Source: UBA2040 sp002384725 (GTDB taxonomy: Bacteria > Bacteroidota > Bacteroidia > Flavobacteriales_D > Crocinitomicaceae). Taken from it: a DNA stretch of 64,000 nucleotides. Location of the stretch: the NCBI GenBank assembly GCA_963926475.1, contig CAWUXE010000006.1:62001-126000 (forward strand). Direction: 5' to 3'. A model generated the notes under the pieces. It ran no database searches and was not told the DNA's origin. It saw only the letters and a list, made by a program, of their open reading frames with translations. Made by a program: the position numbers and the translations under genes. This document shows positions 26,096 to 35,058 of the stretch, in pieces; within the stretch, counting starts at the first letter, position 1; each line of letters starts with the position of its first letter.

Positions 26096-27315
26096 TGCGA
26101 TTCATCTATCAAATATCCGTTTACCTCTATTATTCTGCTGTAAGAATTTCAAGTTTGTTCAACCCAAAAGCGAAAGCTTGGGTTGATGGGAGAAAAAATC
26201 CCAAATGGGAGAAATTCGATTCTCAAGGGAAAAAAGTAGTTTGGTTTCACTGTGCCTCATTGGGCGAATTTGACATTGGTATTCCCTTAATTGAAAAATG
26301 GCAACAAGAAAACCCTGAGGATGAAATTGTCGTTACATTTTTCTCTCCTTCTGGAATGCAGAATTACCAAAAGCGGAACCTGCATCTTGAACATGTTTTT
26401 TACTTGCCATTGGACACCTCGAAAAATGCAAAAGTATTCGTACAAACTATCCAACCCAATTACGTCATTTTCGTGAAGTATGAATTTTGGGCATTTCACC
26501 TTTTTGAAGCAAAAAAATATGGAGCAAAAATTTTCTCTGTCAATACTTTGTTTCGTAAGAACCAATTGTATTTCAAATGGTATGCCGGCTTTTATCGGAC
26601 AATTTTAAAATCATTCGACCACTTCTTCGTTCAAAATAAAAATTCAATCGATTTATTAGAGTCCATTCATATTACAAATGCCACCATTTCTGGAGATATA
26701 AGATTTGATCGTGTGTTCGAGAACAAACAAAAAGTCACAAGTTCGCCATTAATTGAAAATTGGCTCCAAGGTGAAAAAGCATTTATCATTGGTTCTTCAT
26801 GGCCAGTTGATTTAAAAATTCTTTGTGAATACATTAATTCGGAGAGTTTCAATCAAAAAGTGATTATTGCACCGCACGAAATCAATGAAAACCATATACA
26901 AGAAATTGAAAAAGTATTAAAGATTCAATCTATCCGTTTCACAGATGTAAAAGATGAGATTAACCAAGAAACGCAAGTGTTAATTTTAAACACAATCGGA
27001 CATCTTACGAATTCATTTCAATACGGTGCTGTCGCCTATATCGGTGGTGGATTTACAGGTAAATTGCACAATATTTTAGAACCAGCCATTTTTGGCCTGC
27101 CCATCCTTTTTGGCCCGAAACACGCTAAATTTCCGGAGGCTCAATTATTTATTGATAAAGGATTTGGTTTTGAGGTTGCTGATGTGCATGATTTTAAAAT
27201 TAAATTTGACAGCGTGCATCGAGATAAAAATGAAATCGAAAGCAAACTTTTACAGTTTATGGAAGGTCAAATTGGTGTTTCGGTACGAATCTTGAAACAG
27301 ATTCAATCCAACTGA
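26095..27315 (+). CDS. waaA: 3-deoxy-D-manno-octulosonate (Kdo) transferase
   Basis: A 406-residue GT-B glycosyltransferase of the GT30 family attaching Kdo to lipid A precursor at the inner membrane. Recognisable parts: N-terminal hydrophobic helix, VWFHCASLGEFDIGIPLIE (about 48-66, with the Glu thought to be the catalytic base), GDIRFDRV (about 201-208), and the C-terminal AYIGGGFTGKLHNILEPAIFGLP (from about 316), the family's donor-binding loop. Length is slightly below the Escherichia coli enzyme (425). TGATG overlap with the preceding gene. Confidence 0.93.
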   Translation: MRFIYQISVYLYYSAVRISSLFNPKAKAWVDGRKNPKWEKFDSQGKKVVWFHCASLGEFDIGIPLIEKWQQENPEDEIVVTFFSPSGMQNYQKRNLHLEHVFYLPLDTSKNAKVFVQTIQPNYVIFVKYEFWAFHLFEAKKYGAKIFSVNTLFRKNQLYFKWYAGFYRTILKSFDHFFVQNKNSIDLLESIHITNATISGDIRFDRVFENKQKVTSSPLIENWLQGEKAFIIGSSWPVDLKILCEYINSESFNQKVIIAPHEINENHIQEIEKVLKIQSIRFTDVKDEINQETQVLILNTIGHLTNSFQYGAVAYIGGGFTGKLHNILEPAIFGLPILFGPKHAKFPEAQLFIDKGFGFEVADVHDFKIKFDSVHRDKNEIESKLLQFMEGQIGVSVRILKQIQSN

Positions 27316-27322
27316 TTAATTT

Positions 27323-27952
27323 ATGAGATTCTATTTTTTATTCCTTTCATTTTTCGCCTTTCAAAGTGTAGCGCAAGAAATTCAATCACTAACAGATACC
27401 ATTGAAGTTCGGTTTCTATATGGCTCCAAGCCCAAACCGGAGAACAAGCGTGAGCAAAAAAGATGGTTCGGAGGAATGCTGGGAGGACATGTCGGCATAA
27501 AATACGACAGCACGCGCTACTTGAGCTTTTTTTACGAAGGCCGCGTGCATGTTTTTCAACACCCAAACAATCCAAATGGGCGATACGACCTCCAAAGTGA
27601 TTCTGCGTTCAACTACATTATGGATGAAGATGTGGATAGTGTTAAAACACTTGTGATTTACATTCCAATAACAGAAAACCAAAGAGCGAAATTTGTTTCG
27701 GTCTGCGAATCATACAGTGCGAAAACTCCTTACGATTATGCTTTTTTCGGCGTTCGTTGCGGGTCATCGACTTACGACGTGCTTGCTCAAATCGGCGCGG
27801 TAAAACAATACCGCTATTTCAAAATGTGGCGTAAAATTTTCTATCCAAGAAAACTGAGAACAAAACTGAAACGAGAAGCGAAAAAGAACGATTGGGTAAC
27901 GATTAAGAAAAAAGGAACTCACAAAAGGAAATGGGAGAGAGATAAAGATTAG
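27323..27952 (+). CDS. Exported protein, possible permuted papain-like (NlpC/P60 clan) hydrolase
   Basis: A 209-residue protein with signal peptide MRFYFLFLSFFAFQSVAQ. A GGHVGIKYD motif (His 56) precedes a segment PYDYAFFGVRCGSSTYDVL with Cys 146 at the start of a predicted helix. His first and Cys second is the circularly permuted order of YiiX/LRAT-type members of the NlpC/P60 superfamily. The C-terminus is very basic (K/R-rich, about 165-209). I do not recognise a named family, and the reading is based only on these two motifs. It follows waaA by 7 bases and may be co-transcribed. Confidence 0.65.
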   Translation: MRFYFLFLSFFAFQSVAQEIQSLTDTIEVRFLYGSKPKPENKREQKRWFGGMLGGHVGIKYDSTRYLSFFYEGRVHVFQHPNNPNGRYDLQSDSAFNYIMDEDVDSVKTLVIYIPITENQRAKFVSVCESYSAKTPYDYAFFGVRCGSSTYDVLAQIGAVKQYRYFKMWRKIFYPRKLRTKLKREAKKNDWVTIKKKGTHKRKWERDKD

Positions 27953-28070
27953 TCTTCCAATGCATTTTGATAAAGGCAACCAGACTTTTTTTGATATTTT
28001 CATTGGTTGATTTCCAAAAGTAAATCTAAAAAGTCGGATTCGATGCGCTCATTTATAGTAAATTCACCTC

Positions 28071-29126
28071 GTGGAAAATCACGAATTCTTCATGCAACGC
28101 TGTTTGGATTTAGCCATAAAAGGCTTGGGAACGACAGCGCCGAATCCAATGGTAGGCGCCGTGCTCGTTTATGAAGGAAAAATCATTGGTGAAGGATTCA
28201 CGAGTCCGCACGGCAGTTCACACGCAGAAGTAAACGCTATTCATTCGGTAAAAGATCAATCTTTATTTAAGAAGTGTACGCTTTATGTTAGCCTGGAACC
28301 TTGCTCCCATTTTGGGAAAACTCCACCATGTTCCAATCTGATTATAGAAAAAGAAATCCCAAGAGTAGTTATAGGAACCGAAGACACGTTTTCGAAAGTA
28401 AATGGTAATGGAATAAGGCAACTAGAAGAAAATGGAGTACACATTATTAGTCGAATTTTGCAAAAAGAATGTCGTGACTTGAACAAACGGTTTTTCACAT
28501 TTCACGAAAAGAAGCGGCCTTTTATTACACTCAAATGGGCACAATCTGCTGATGGATTGATGGACAAAGACCGAGAAAAATCGGAATCGAAAATCAATTG
28601 GATTACGCAGCCAGAGACGAAAAATCTTGTTCATCTTTGGCGCAGTCAAGAAATGGGAATTTTAGTTGGAAGAAAAACGATAGAAAATGACAACCCAAAA
28701 TTAGATGTTCGACTCGTCAACGGGAGATCTCCAATTCGACTCATCCTTGATCCTGAAGCAAAAATTGATTTGGAAAATTGGACGCACAATCAGATGGAAC
28801 GAACGCTAATTTTCAATACTCTAAAAAACGAGCAGTCAGGGAAAATAGAATGGATAAAGATGCCCCACTTTAACTTAAATGAAATTCTTCACGAATGCTA
28901 CAAAAGAGAAATTCAGTCTATTCTGGTTGAAGGAGGAGCTCATACTTTGAATGAATTCATTTCCACCAATTTATGGGACGAAGCAAGAGTGCTCATCGGA
29001 GAAAACAAATTTAACAAAGGACTCAAGGCTCCAAAAATAGATCAACCTTTTTCCAAAAAAGAAAAAATTAATAACGACGAAATTTGGTTTTACACCAACG
29101 ACTTAAAGGCATTACATCTCCTCTAA
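28071..29126 (+). CDS. ribD: Bifunctional riboflavin biosynthesis deaminase/reductase
   Basis: A 351-residue enzyme of riboflavin synthesis. The N-terminal deaminase has the zinc motifs HAEVNAI (about 52-58) and PCSHFGKTPPC (about 77-87); the C-terminal reductase domain (about 150-345) includes WAQSADG and LVEGGAHTLNEF (about 289-300), the dihydrofolate-reductase-like NADPH region. The start is a GTG at 28071; the next in-frame ATG is at 28092 and would remove the family's N-terminal residues before MQRCLDLA, so the GTG is favoured. The other rib genes are not in this window. Confidence 0.93.
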   Translation: MENHEFFMQRCLDLAIKGLGTTAPNPMVGAVLVYEGKIIGEGFTSPHGSSHAEVNAIHSVKDQSLFKKCTLYVSLEPCSHFGKTPPCSNLIIEKEIPRVVIGTEDTFSKVNGNGIRQLEENGVHIISRILQKECRDLNKRFFTFHEKKRPFITLKWAQSADGLMDKDREKSESKINWITQPETKNLVHLWRSQEMGILVGRKTIENDNPKLDVRLVNGRSPIRLILDPEAKIDLENWTHNQMERTLIFNTLKNEQSGKIEWIKMPHFNLNEILHECYKREIQSILVEGGAHTLNEFISTNLWDEARVLIGENKFNKGLKAPKIDQPFSKKEKINNDEIWFYTNDLKALHLL

Positions 29127-29261
29127 ATCTTCTTTTACAGTTTTTTTCTCTTGCTTTGGCGTTTCTTTCTTATCGGCCTCTTTGTTCTTCGACGTTTTAT
29201 TTGAAGTACCGCATGATGCAGCAAAAATAAGAAGAGCGGAAATAAATAAAATTCTTTTCAT
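29112..29261 (-). CDS. Small predicted lipoprotein
   Basis: A 49-residue protein with an N-terminal hydrophobic segment ending in a lipobox (FAASC) and then a Lys/Glu/Thr-rich, unstructured tail. The upstream in-frame ATG at 29312 would place 17 extra residues before the signal, so the ATG at 29261 is preferred. It is encoded opposite to ribD and their 3' ends overlap by 15 bases. Function unknown; short, charged lipoproteins of this kind are common in Bacteroidota. Confidence 0.65.
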   Translation of the reverse strand: MKRILFISALLIFAASCGTSNKTSKNKEADKKETPKQEKKTVKEDLEEM

Positions 29262-29341
29262 TTTACGTGTTTTGTTCTTCAAAGTTATGAAAGTTCGGTT
29301 GCATTTTTCCACTTCCTGTTATCTTTATAAAAAATCGATGC

Positions 29342-30196
29342 ATGAAAATTCATTCTATAAATACAGGTTATTTTAAATTAGACGGTGGAGCCATGTTTGG
29401 CGTGGTACCGAAATCAATTTGGACCAGAACAAATCCGGCCGACGAAAATAATTTATGCACTTGGGCCATGCGCAGTCTTTTAATAGAGGATGCCGATAAA
29501 TTGATTTTGATTGATACCGGAATCGGGATTAAACAATCCGAAAAATTCTTTTCGCACTATTATTTGCATGGTGATGACAGCTTAGATTCCAATCTTCAAA
29601 AACTTGGTTTTCACCGAGACGATATCACCGATGTATTTCTGACACACTTGCATTTTGACCATTGTGGAGGTGCTGTTGAGTATAATTCGAAAAAAGATCG
29701 TTTCGAACCTGCTTTCAAGAATGCGGTTTTTTGGAGCAATGAAAAACATTGGCTTTGGGCAACCGAACCTAATCCTCGCGAGAAAGCATCTTTTCTAAAG
29801 GAAAACATACTTCCCATTCAGGAAAGTGGTCAATTGAAATTTATTGAACGAACTGGAAATTTCACCAAAAATGTATTTCCAAATTTTGACGTGCTTTTTG
29901 TAGATGGTCACACAGATAGCATGATGATTCCACACATACATTATCAAGGAAAAGAATTGGTTTTTATGGCAGATTTGTTGCCTAGTGTAGGTCACATACC
30001 ATTGCCTTTTGTGATGGGTTACGACACAAGACCATTAATTACGCTTACCGAAAAAGAACTGTTTCTGAAAGATGCTGTTGATCAAAATCGCTATTTGTTC
30101 TTCCAACACGATAGTGTAAATGAACTCTGCACTTTGCAAAATACGGAAAAGGGTGTTCGCCTAAAAAACACTCATTTTTATCATGAAATATTTTAA
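29342..30196 (+). CDS. MBL-fold metallo-hydrolase
   Basis: A 284-residue metallo-beta-lactamase-fold hydrolase. The metal motif THLHFDHCGG (HxHxDH) lies at about residues 98-107, a later His in VDGHTDSM (about 189-196) and FFQHDS (about 256-261) complete the usual ligand set, and LIDTGIG (about 58-64) is the beta-strand Asp motif. Many members are lactonases or hydrolases of unknown substrate; quorum-quenching lactonases share this layout, but the substrate cannot be told. Separate transcription unit in an otherwise loosely spaced stretch. Confidence 0.87.
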   Translation: MKIHSINTGYFKLDGGAMFGVVPKSIWTRTNPADENNLCTWAMRSLLIEDADKLILIDTGIGIKQSEKFFSHYYLHGDDSLDSNLQKLGFHRDDITDVFLTHLHFDHCGGAVEYNSKKDRFEPAFKNAVFWSNEKHWLWATEPNPREKASFLKENILPIQESGQLKFIERTGNFTKNVFPNFDVLFVDGHTDSMMIPHIHYQGKELVFMADLLPSVGHIPLPFVMGYDTRPLITLTEKELFLKDAVDQNRYLFFQHDSVNELCTLQNTEKGVRLKNTHFYHEIF

Positions 30197-30241
30197 ATCA
30201 TCCATAAACGCAAAAATGTAATATTTAATCACAACTTTTAC

Positions 30242-30249
30242 TAATTTTG
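30242..30249 (+). promoter_or_regulatory. Candidate -7 element of the SPOR gene
   Basis: TAATTTTG matches TAnnTTTG and ends 19 bases before the ATG at 30269. No -33 TTTG stands at the expected distance. Confidence 0.4.
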
Positions 30250-30268
30250 TTCTCAAACTCAACTATAA

Positions 30269-31402
30269 ATGAACAAATATTTCATTCAATTATTCTTACG
30301 AGAAAATACGGTTATTTTACCTAGATTTGGTGCATTAACTGCTCCCAACGGGAATATTGAAGAGATTATGTTTCTTCCACATTTGAAAACAGATGATGGG
30401 AAACTTGCCGAATTTATCGTTGAAACGGAGGGTATTGACCTTCAAGATGCACAGAACACCATTGCTAAATTCATTCGCGAAATAGAAACGAATTTAAGCC
30501 AAGGAGAAAGTTTTGATATTTTTCAATTTGGTAGTTTTTTCAAAAACGAGGTTGGAGAAATTGAATTCGATTCTTGGATGAAAAAAACCAAAGAAAAAAA
30601 GACTGAAAAAGCTGAAAAGCTAGTCAAGGAGAAAGAAATTATTACACCTGTTGAATCAGAATCCATCGTTGAAAAGAAAGTTGAAGAAATCAAGGAGGTT
30701 AATATAGTAGAAGAAGTTAAGGAAGTTGTAAAAAAAACGGATGATTCACCTTCCCTAGTCTTTGATACAAAATCCATAAAAAAGAAACCAGAGGTTGAAA
30801 AAGTAGTTTCAGAAGGTAAAAAGAAACTCGATAAAAAAGAACTCCGTTTTGCTCCCGTTTTGGAAACCAACCAGCCGGAAGTTGAACCTGGAGAAAAGAA
30901 AAAGAATAGAAAACCACTTTTATGGATTCTTGGCCTACTCAGTATAGTAGCTGTTTCTGTTGGCCTTTACGTTCCTTTAGTAAAAAACCACGAGAAGCCG
31001 AACACGACGAAAGTTCCTCAAAATGAAAGTAAAAAGGACACTTTAAAATCAAAAAAGGAACCGTCTGAGGCTCCTGTTGAAGAATCACTTAAAGAACGAA
31101 TTTCACAGAAAGAACAAAAAGAAAATACTACTGACGCGATTGTACAAGAAAAAAAGTCAGCTAATGTTATTGAAACAAGCGCAAATGGATTTTACCTCAT
31201 TGGTGGCGTTTATCACAGCTCAAGGTCAGCAGAAAAAAAAATATCCAAACTAGAAAAGGAAGGAATTTCTGGTAAAATACTGGAGGAAGGTCCAAAAAAA
31301 TTCTATGTCTCGCTTACAGATTTTACGGATAGAAAAAAGGCATCGAAACAATTGAAAAACTTTAGAGATAAAGGGATGAACGTTTGGATACTTGAAAAAT
31401 AA
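30269..31402 (+). CDS. HU-like domain, single TM and SPOR domain protein
   Basis: A 377-residue protein with three parts: residues 1-105 resemble the HU-like module seen in Bacteroidota SPOR proteins (IQLFLRENTVILPRFGALTA, then FDIFQFGSFFKNEVGEIEF); a Lys/Glu-rich linker (about 108-210); a membrane helix (about 214-233); a second charged linker; and a C-terminal SPOR domain (about 308-377; FYLIGGVYHSSRSAEKKISK). SPOR domains bind denuded glycan strands at division sites, so the protein probably spans the inner membrane with the HU-like part in the cytoplasm. Confidence 0.85.
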   Translation: MNKYFIQLFLRENTVILPRFGALTAPNGNIEEIMFLPHLKTDDGKLAEFIVETEGIDLQDAQNTIAKFIREIETNLSQGESFDIFQFGSFFKNEVGEIEFDSWMKKTKEKKTEKAEKLVKEKEIITPVESESIVEKKVEEIKEVNIVEEVKEVVKKTDDSPSLVFDTKSIKKKPEVEKVVSEGKKKLDKKELRFAPVLETNQPEVEPGEKKKNRKPLLWILGLLSIVAVSVGLYVPLVKNHEKPNTTKVPQNESKKDTLKSKKEPSEAPVEESLKERISQKEQKENTTDAIVQEKKSANVIETSANGFYLIGGVYHSSRSAEKKISKLEKEGISGKILEEGPKKFYVSLTDFTDRKKASKQLKNFRDKGMNVWILEK

Positions 31403-31474
31403 TCGCACAAAATTACGGAGCAAGTTCTTTTTACGTCCAGGTTAACTCAAGGTTTTCATCAAGCCATAATTTTA

Positions 31475-31625
31475 GGTTCTGTCGCATTAATTAAAAAATC
31501 ACTCTTTTAAGCCTAATTCGTACAAAACGAAAAACCGTAAATCGTTGAAATAATGTGAGTTAACTTTTTAAATATTCAAGGAATTTGATGAAAAATGGTC
31601 GAAAAATAATTAATGCGGCAGAACC
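31475..31625. mobile_element. MITE-like element with 19-bp terminal inverted repeats
   Basis: The 151-base segment begins GGTTCTGTCGCATTAATTA and ends with its complement with one mismatch (GGTTCTGCCGCATTAATTA on the minus strand). The inside is AT-rich and holds no open frame, so it is non-autonomous. The ends resemble IS6/IS240-type terminal repeats (GGTTCTGT-rich starts); that is a judgement by eye. The flanks (TAATTTTA left, AATTTAAA right) are not a clean target duplication. A solitary related end occurs at 49014. Confidence 0.75.
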
Positions 31626-31640
31626 AATTTAAAATATTAA

Positions 31641-31670
31641 AAAAGGGTTCCGACATTCGGACCCCTTTTT
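31641..31670 (-). terminator. Intrinsic terminator of gap
   Basis: On the minus strand AAGGGGTCCGA pairs with TCGGAACCCTT with one mismatch around a 3-base loop, followed by a T run. It lies about 20 bases beyond the gap stop codon. Confidence 0.8.
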
Positions 31671-31688
31671 TATTTTATAAAGTTTTTA

Positions 31689-32675
31689 TTAAATCCTTGC
31701 TACTAGATCTGCTAAACGATTACTGTATCCAGCTTCATTGTCATACCAACCTACAACCTTAACCATGTTGCCTATAACCGAAGTAAGTTGAGAATCGAAC
31801 AAACAACTGTGAGGATTCCCTACTATGTCAACCGAAACAATTGGCTCATCTGTATACCCTAAAATTCCTTTTAAAGGTCCTTTCGATGCCTCAAGCATAG
31901 CTTCGTTTATTTTCTCAATTGTCGTGGTGTTTTTTACCACCAAGGTCAAATCCGTCATAGACCCGTTTGGCACCGGAACACGAATTCCACATCCACCAAT
32001 TTTACCTTCCAAGTCTGGAAAAATCTTCGTAATGGCTTTCGCAGCTCCTGTTGTCGTGGGAATTATGGATAAATTGGCTGCACGCGCCCTTCTTAAATCA
32101 CTGTGTGGAGAATCATGCAAACGTTGATCAGAAGTATAACTGTGAATCGTTGTAATGTAAGCACTTTCAATTTCAAGAATCTCTTTCAAGACTTTTACCA
32201 TTGGAGCTGCATTGTTGGTGGTGCAAGATGCATTCGATACTAAGACATCGTCATCAGTCAACTCCTCATCATTAACGCCAAGTACTATCGTTCTCATTTC
32301 GCTTTTTGGAGGAGCAGAAAGGACCACTTTCTTGGCTCCTCCTGTCAAATGCAATTTGGCTAATTCGCTCGTTCTGAATATACCTGTGCATTCAACAACG
32401 GTTGTTACTCCAAAATTTGACCAACCAATTTTATTTGGCTCACGCTCTTGGGTAAACGTTATTTCTTTTCCATTTTCAAAAACTAGTTTTTGTCCTTCGA
32501 TTTTAAAATCATATTTTAATTTACCGTGAACACTATCGTATTTAAACAAGTGAGCAAGAGTTTTAATGTCTGCTAAATCATTGACAACTAACACTTTAAT
32601 GTCGTCTCTTTCTAGAGCAATTCTAGTAAAATATCGACCAATTCTACCAAATCCATTTACTCCAATATTCTTCAT
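31689..32675 (-). CDS. gap: Glyceraldehyde-3-phosphate dehydrogenase
   Basis: A 328-residue glycolytic enzyme. NAD motif GVNGFGRIGR (about 5-14), catalytic Cys 151 in SNASCTTN, the His partner in HSYTSDQRLHDSPH, and the S-loop RRARAANLSIIPTTTGAA. The C-terminus WYDNEAGYSNRLADLV is typical. The frame stays open to 32768 but the ATG at 32675 (MKNIGVNGFG) gives the family start; the longer version would add a hydrophobic stretch absent from relatives. Divergent from the transketolase gene; ends at a good terminator. Confidence 0.97.
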   Translation of the reverse strand: MKNIGVNGFGRIGRYFTRIALERDDIKVLVVNDLADIKTLAHLFKYDSVHGKLKYDFKIEGQKLVFENGKEITFTQEREPNKIGWSNFGVTTVVECTGIFRTSELAKLHLTGGAKKVVLSAPPKSEMRTIVLGVNDEELTDDDVLVSNASCTTNNAAPMVKVLKEILEIESAYITTIHSYTSDQRLHDSPHSDLRRARAANLSIIPTTTGAAKAITKIFPDLEGKIGGCGIRVPVPNGSMTDLTLVVKNTTTIEKINEAMLEASKGPLKGILGYTDEPIVSVDIVGNPHSCLFDSQLTSVIGNMVKVVGWYDNEAGYSNRLADLVARI

Positions 32676-32687
32676 TCTTTTTTTCTT

Positions 32688-32695
32688 CAAAAATA
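32688..32695 (-). promoter_or_regulatory. Candidate -7 element of gap
   Basis: On the minus strand TATTTTTG matches TAnnTTTG, ending 12 bases before the gap ATG at 32675. The -33 part is not evident. Confidence 0.35.
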
Positions 32696-32819
32696 CGATA
32701 TATCCAACGATTGTTGATGTAAAATACTCTAAAGCTTTAAAGACTAGAATTGTTGATAAAAGAACCATTGTGTTAACGTTTCCGAGCCATTTACAACCTC
32801 TCTTTTGTGAAATGATGGT

Positions 32820-32827
32820 TACTTTTG
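32820..32827 (+). promoter_or_regulatory. Candidate -7 element of the transketolase operon
   Basis: TACTTTTG matches TAnnTTTG, 29 bases ahead of the ATG at 32857, in the divergent region shared with gap. No -33 element at regular spacing. Confidence 0.4.
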
Positions 32828-32856
32828 TTCGAACGAAAATTCATCTCACATTTAGC

Positions 32857-33699
32857 ATGGAAACAAACGAAATAAAAAGAATTGCCTCCCAAGTAAGAAG
32901 AGATATCGTACGAATGGTTGCAGCTGTTAAATCAGGTCATCCTGGTGGATCGCTGGGCTGTACGGATTTCTTAGCCACTTTGTATTTTCACCAAATGAAA
33001 TACAATTCGGCCAATTTCAGTATGAATGGTCAGGGTGAAGATTTGTTCTTTTTATCGAACGGACATATTTCTCCCGTTTGGTACAGCATACTTGCAAGAG
33101 CTGGATATTTCCCAGTTCCAGAATTGGCTACTTTTCGTAAGATCTCGTCAAGACTTCAAGGACATCCTTCCACGGATAAAAATTTACCTGGCATTCGAAT
33201 GGCTTCGGGTTCGCTAGGGCAAGGACTTTCCGTTGCACTGGGTGCTGCAGAAGCAAAAAAATTGAATGGTGATAAATCTATCGTTTATACGCTTCACGGA
33301 GATGGTGAATTGCAAGAAGGCCAGATTTGGGAAGCGGCAATCTACGCTGCAGCAAGAAAAATGGACAATGTAATCGCAACCATTGATTATAACGGCAGAC
33401 AGATCGATGGAGATCTTGAAGATGTAATGTCTTTGGGCAATTTGGCACAAAAATGGCAAGCCTTTGGTTGGGAAGTACTAGAAATGGACGGTCATAATGT
33501 AGATGAGATCAAAAGTTTACTTGAAAAAGCAAAAAGCATGACAGGAAACGGCAAACCAATTGTGATTATAATGAAAACCGAAATGGGACAAGGAATTGAC
33601 TTCATGATGGGTTCTCATAAATGGCATGGTGTTGCACCGAACGACGAACAACTTGCAGATGCTTTAGGTCAATTGGAAGAAACACTTGGAGATTATTAA
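32857..33699 (+). CDS. Transketolase, N-terminal (TPP-binding) subunit
   Basis: A 280-residue half transketolase of the pentose phosphate pathway. The TPP pyrophosphate/Mg motif begins at HGDGELQEGQ (about 147-156) and ends near DYNGRQIDG (about 177-185); SGHPGGSLGC (about 26-35) and LSNGHISPVWYS are family segments. The ATG at 32857 is used since the much longer open frame runs antisense through the gap gene. The other half is encoded at 35059, separated by an unrelated vWA gene. It ends with TAA directly followed by the TTG start of that gene. Confidence 0.93.
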   Translation: METNEIKRIASQVRRDIVRMVAAVKSGHPGGSLGCTDFLATLYFHQMKYNSANFSMNGQGEDLFFLSNGHISPVWYSILARAGYFPVPELATFRKISSRLQGHPSTDKNLPGIRMASGSLGQGLSVALGAAEAKKLNGDKSIVYTLHGDGELQEGQIWEAAIYAAARKMDNVIATIDYNGRQIDGDLEDVMSLGNLAQKWQAFGWEVLEMDGHNVDEIKSLLEKAKSMTGNGKPIVIIMKTEMGQGIDFMMGSHKWHGVAPNDEQLADALGQLEETLGDY

Positions 33700-35049
33700 T
33701 TGAAACATTTACTCATCATATTATTTTGTTTTTTTGTTCAGCTCAGCTGGTCACAAGAAAAAACGCGTATCCTCTTCATTTTGGATGCTTCGAATAGTAT
33801 GAATTCGCGATGGGGAACAGAAACGAGAATCCAATCGGCGAAAGAACTATTAGCTGCGACAGTCGATAGCTTGAAAGATGTTCCAAATCTTGAAATTGCT
33901 TTGCGTGTATATGGACATCAATCTCCAATTACGGCTACGTATCAAGATTGTAACGATACGAAATTGGAAGTTCCTTTTTTACCCAATAATTTCGATAAAG
34001 TCAAATACAGAATTAAATCCATTCAAGCGAAAGGAACAACGCCAATTGCTCGATCTTTGGAAGCTGCGGCGGACGATTTCCCGGATCAAACAACGAGAAA
34101 TGTGATCATATTAATAACCGATGGATTAGAGGCTTGTGACAACGATCCTTGTGTTATTGCTCAAAAACTGAAAGACAAAGGAGTGACGATTACACCATTC
34201 GTTATTGGTTTAGGGCTTGATCTTTCTTATCTAGAAAAATTCAATTGCATAGGTAATTATTCCGAAGCTGAAACGAAAGATGCATTTAAGAATGTTCTGA
34301 AGAATGTTGTTTCAAAGGCAGTTCTTAATACGACAGTTCAAATTAATTTAAACGACATTCAAAACGCTCCGAAGGAAACAAACGTTACCCTGTTTCTTTA
34401 CAAAGCTGGAACAAAGCAATTGATATATACCTACATGCATACGATCAATAAATTTGGCAATCCAGACACCTTGAATATCGACCCGAAAATGAATTATGAT
34501 TTGGTGGTCAATACGATTCCGAAAATTGAGAAAAAAGGAATCATTCTTCAAAAAAACACCCACAATATTATCGTCGTAGATGCGCCTCAAGGTTATTTGA
34601 AATGCAGATTATTGTACAGTAATCGCCCCTACAGCGTTGAAACACGCGTAATTTTAATTGGCGATGATAAAACGATTAATGTTCAACAAATAAACTCTAC
34701 AGACAAATACATAGTTGGGAAATACAAAGTTGAAATTTTGACTTTGCCGAGAATTTACAAAGAAGTAGAAATTTCGCAAAGTAGCACGACAACAATTGAT
34801 ATTGAAGCTCCAGGTTCTTTTAGTTATAGAACAGGACGTGAAATAGTTGGTCAGATATTTATTAAAAAAGATGACGGTACATTTGATTGGGTCTGTAACC
34901 TTGATTTAACGGCTAAAAGCGGACAATGGTACTTGCAACCTGGGAGCTACAAAGTCGCGTATAGACACAAAGATGGACGATCAGCCAGTCAAACGGTAGA
35001 GACTGAAATACGGATATATTCTAATAAAACAACAAGCGTAAATTTATAA
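33700..35049 (+). CDS. Exported von Willebrand factor A domain protein
   Basis: A 449-residue secreted protein. The TTG at 33700, directly after the transketolase stop, is the only start that keeps the signal peptide (KHLLIILFCFFVQLSWSQ). The vWA domain (about 22-205) has a full MIDAS: DASNS (Asp 29, Ser 31, Ser 33), a Thr in GTTPIA (about 113-118) and the Asp of ITDGLEAC (about 146-153). Beyond it are beta-sandwich-like repeats (about 215-445). It probably binds a protein or ligand through metal ion at the surface. Embedded between two transketolase halves with 0 and 9 bases of spacing. Confidence 0.85.
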   Translation: MKHLLIILFCFFVQLSWSQEKTRILFILDASNSMNSRWGTETRIQSAKELLAATVDSLKDVPNLEIALRVYGHQSPITATYQDCNDTKLEVPFLPNNFDKVKYRIKSIQAKGTTPIARSLEAAADDFPDQTTRNVIILITDGLEACDNDPCVIAQKLKDKGVTITPFVIGLGLDLSYLEKFNCIGNYSEAETKDAFKNVLKNVVSKAVLNTTVQINLNDIQNAPKETNVTLFLYKAGTKQLIYTYMHTINKFGNPDTLNIDPKMNYDLVVNTIPKIEKKGIILQKNTHNIIVVDAPQGYLKCRLLYSNRPYSVETRVILIGDDKTINVQQINSTDKYIVGKYKVEILTLPRIYKEVEISQSSTTTIDIEAPGSFSYRTGREIVGQIFIKKDDGTFDWVCNLDLTAKSGQWYLQPGSYKVAYRHKDGRSASQTVETEIRIYSNKTTSVNL

Positions 35050-35058
35050 CAGAAGCTA

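Noticed and set aside
31467..31633. Target-site duplication at the MITE-like element
   Set aside because: Flanking octamers (TAATTTTA and AATTTAAA) are AT-rich but not identical, so no duplication is claimed.
32566..32856. N-terminal extension of the transketolase frame
   Set aside because: Runs antisense through the gap gene; the conserved transketolase start is at 32857.
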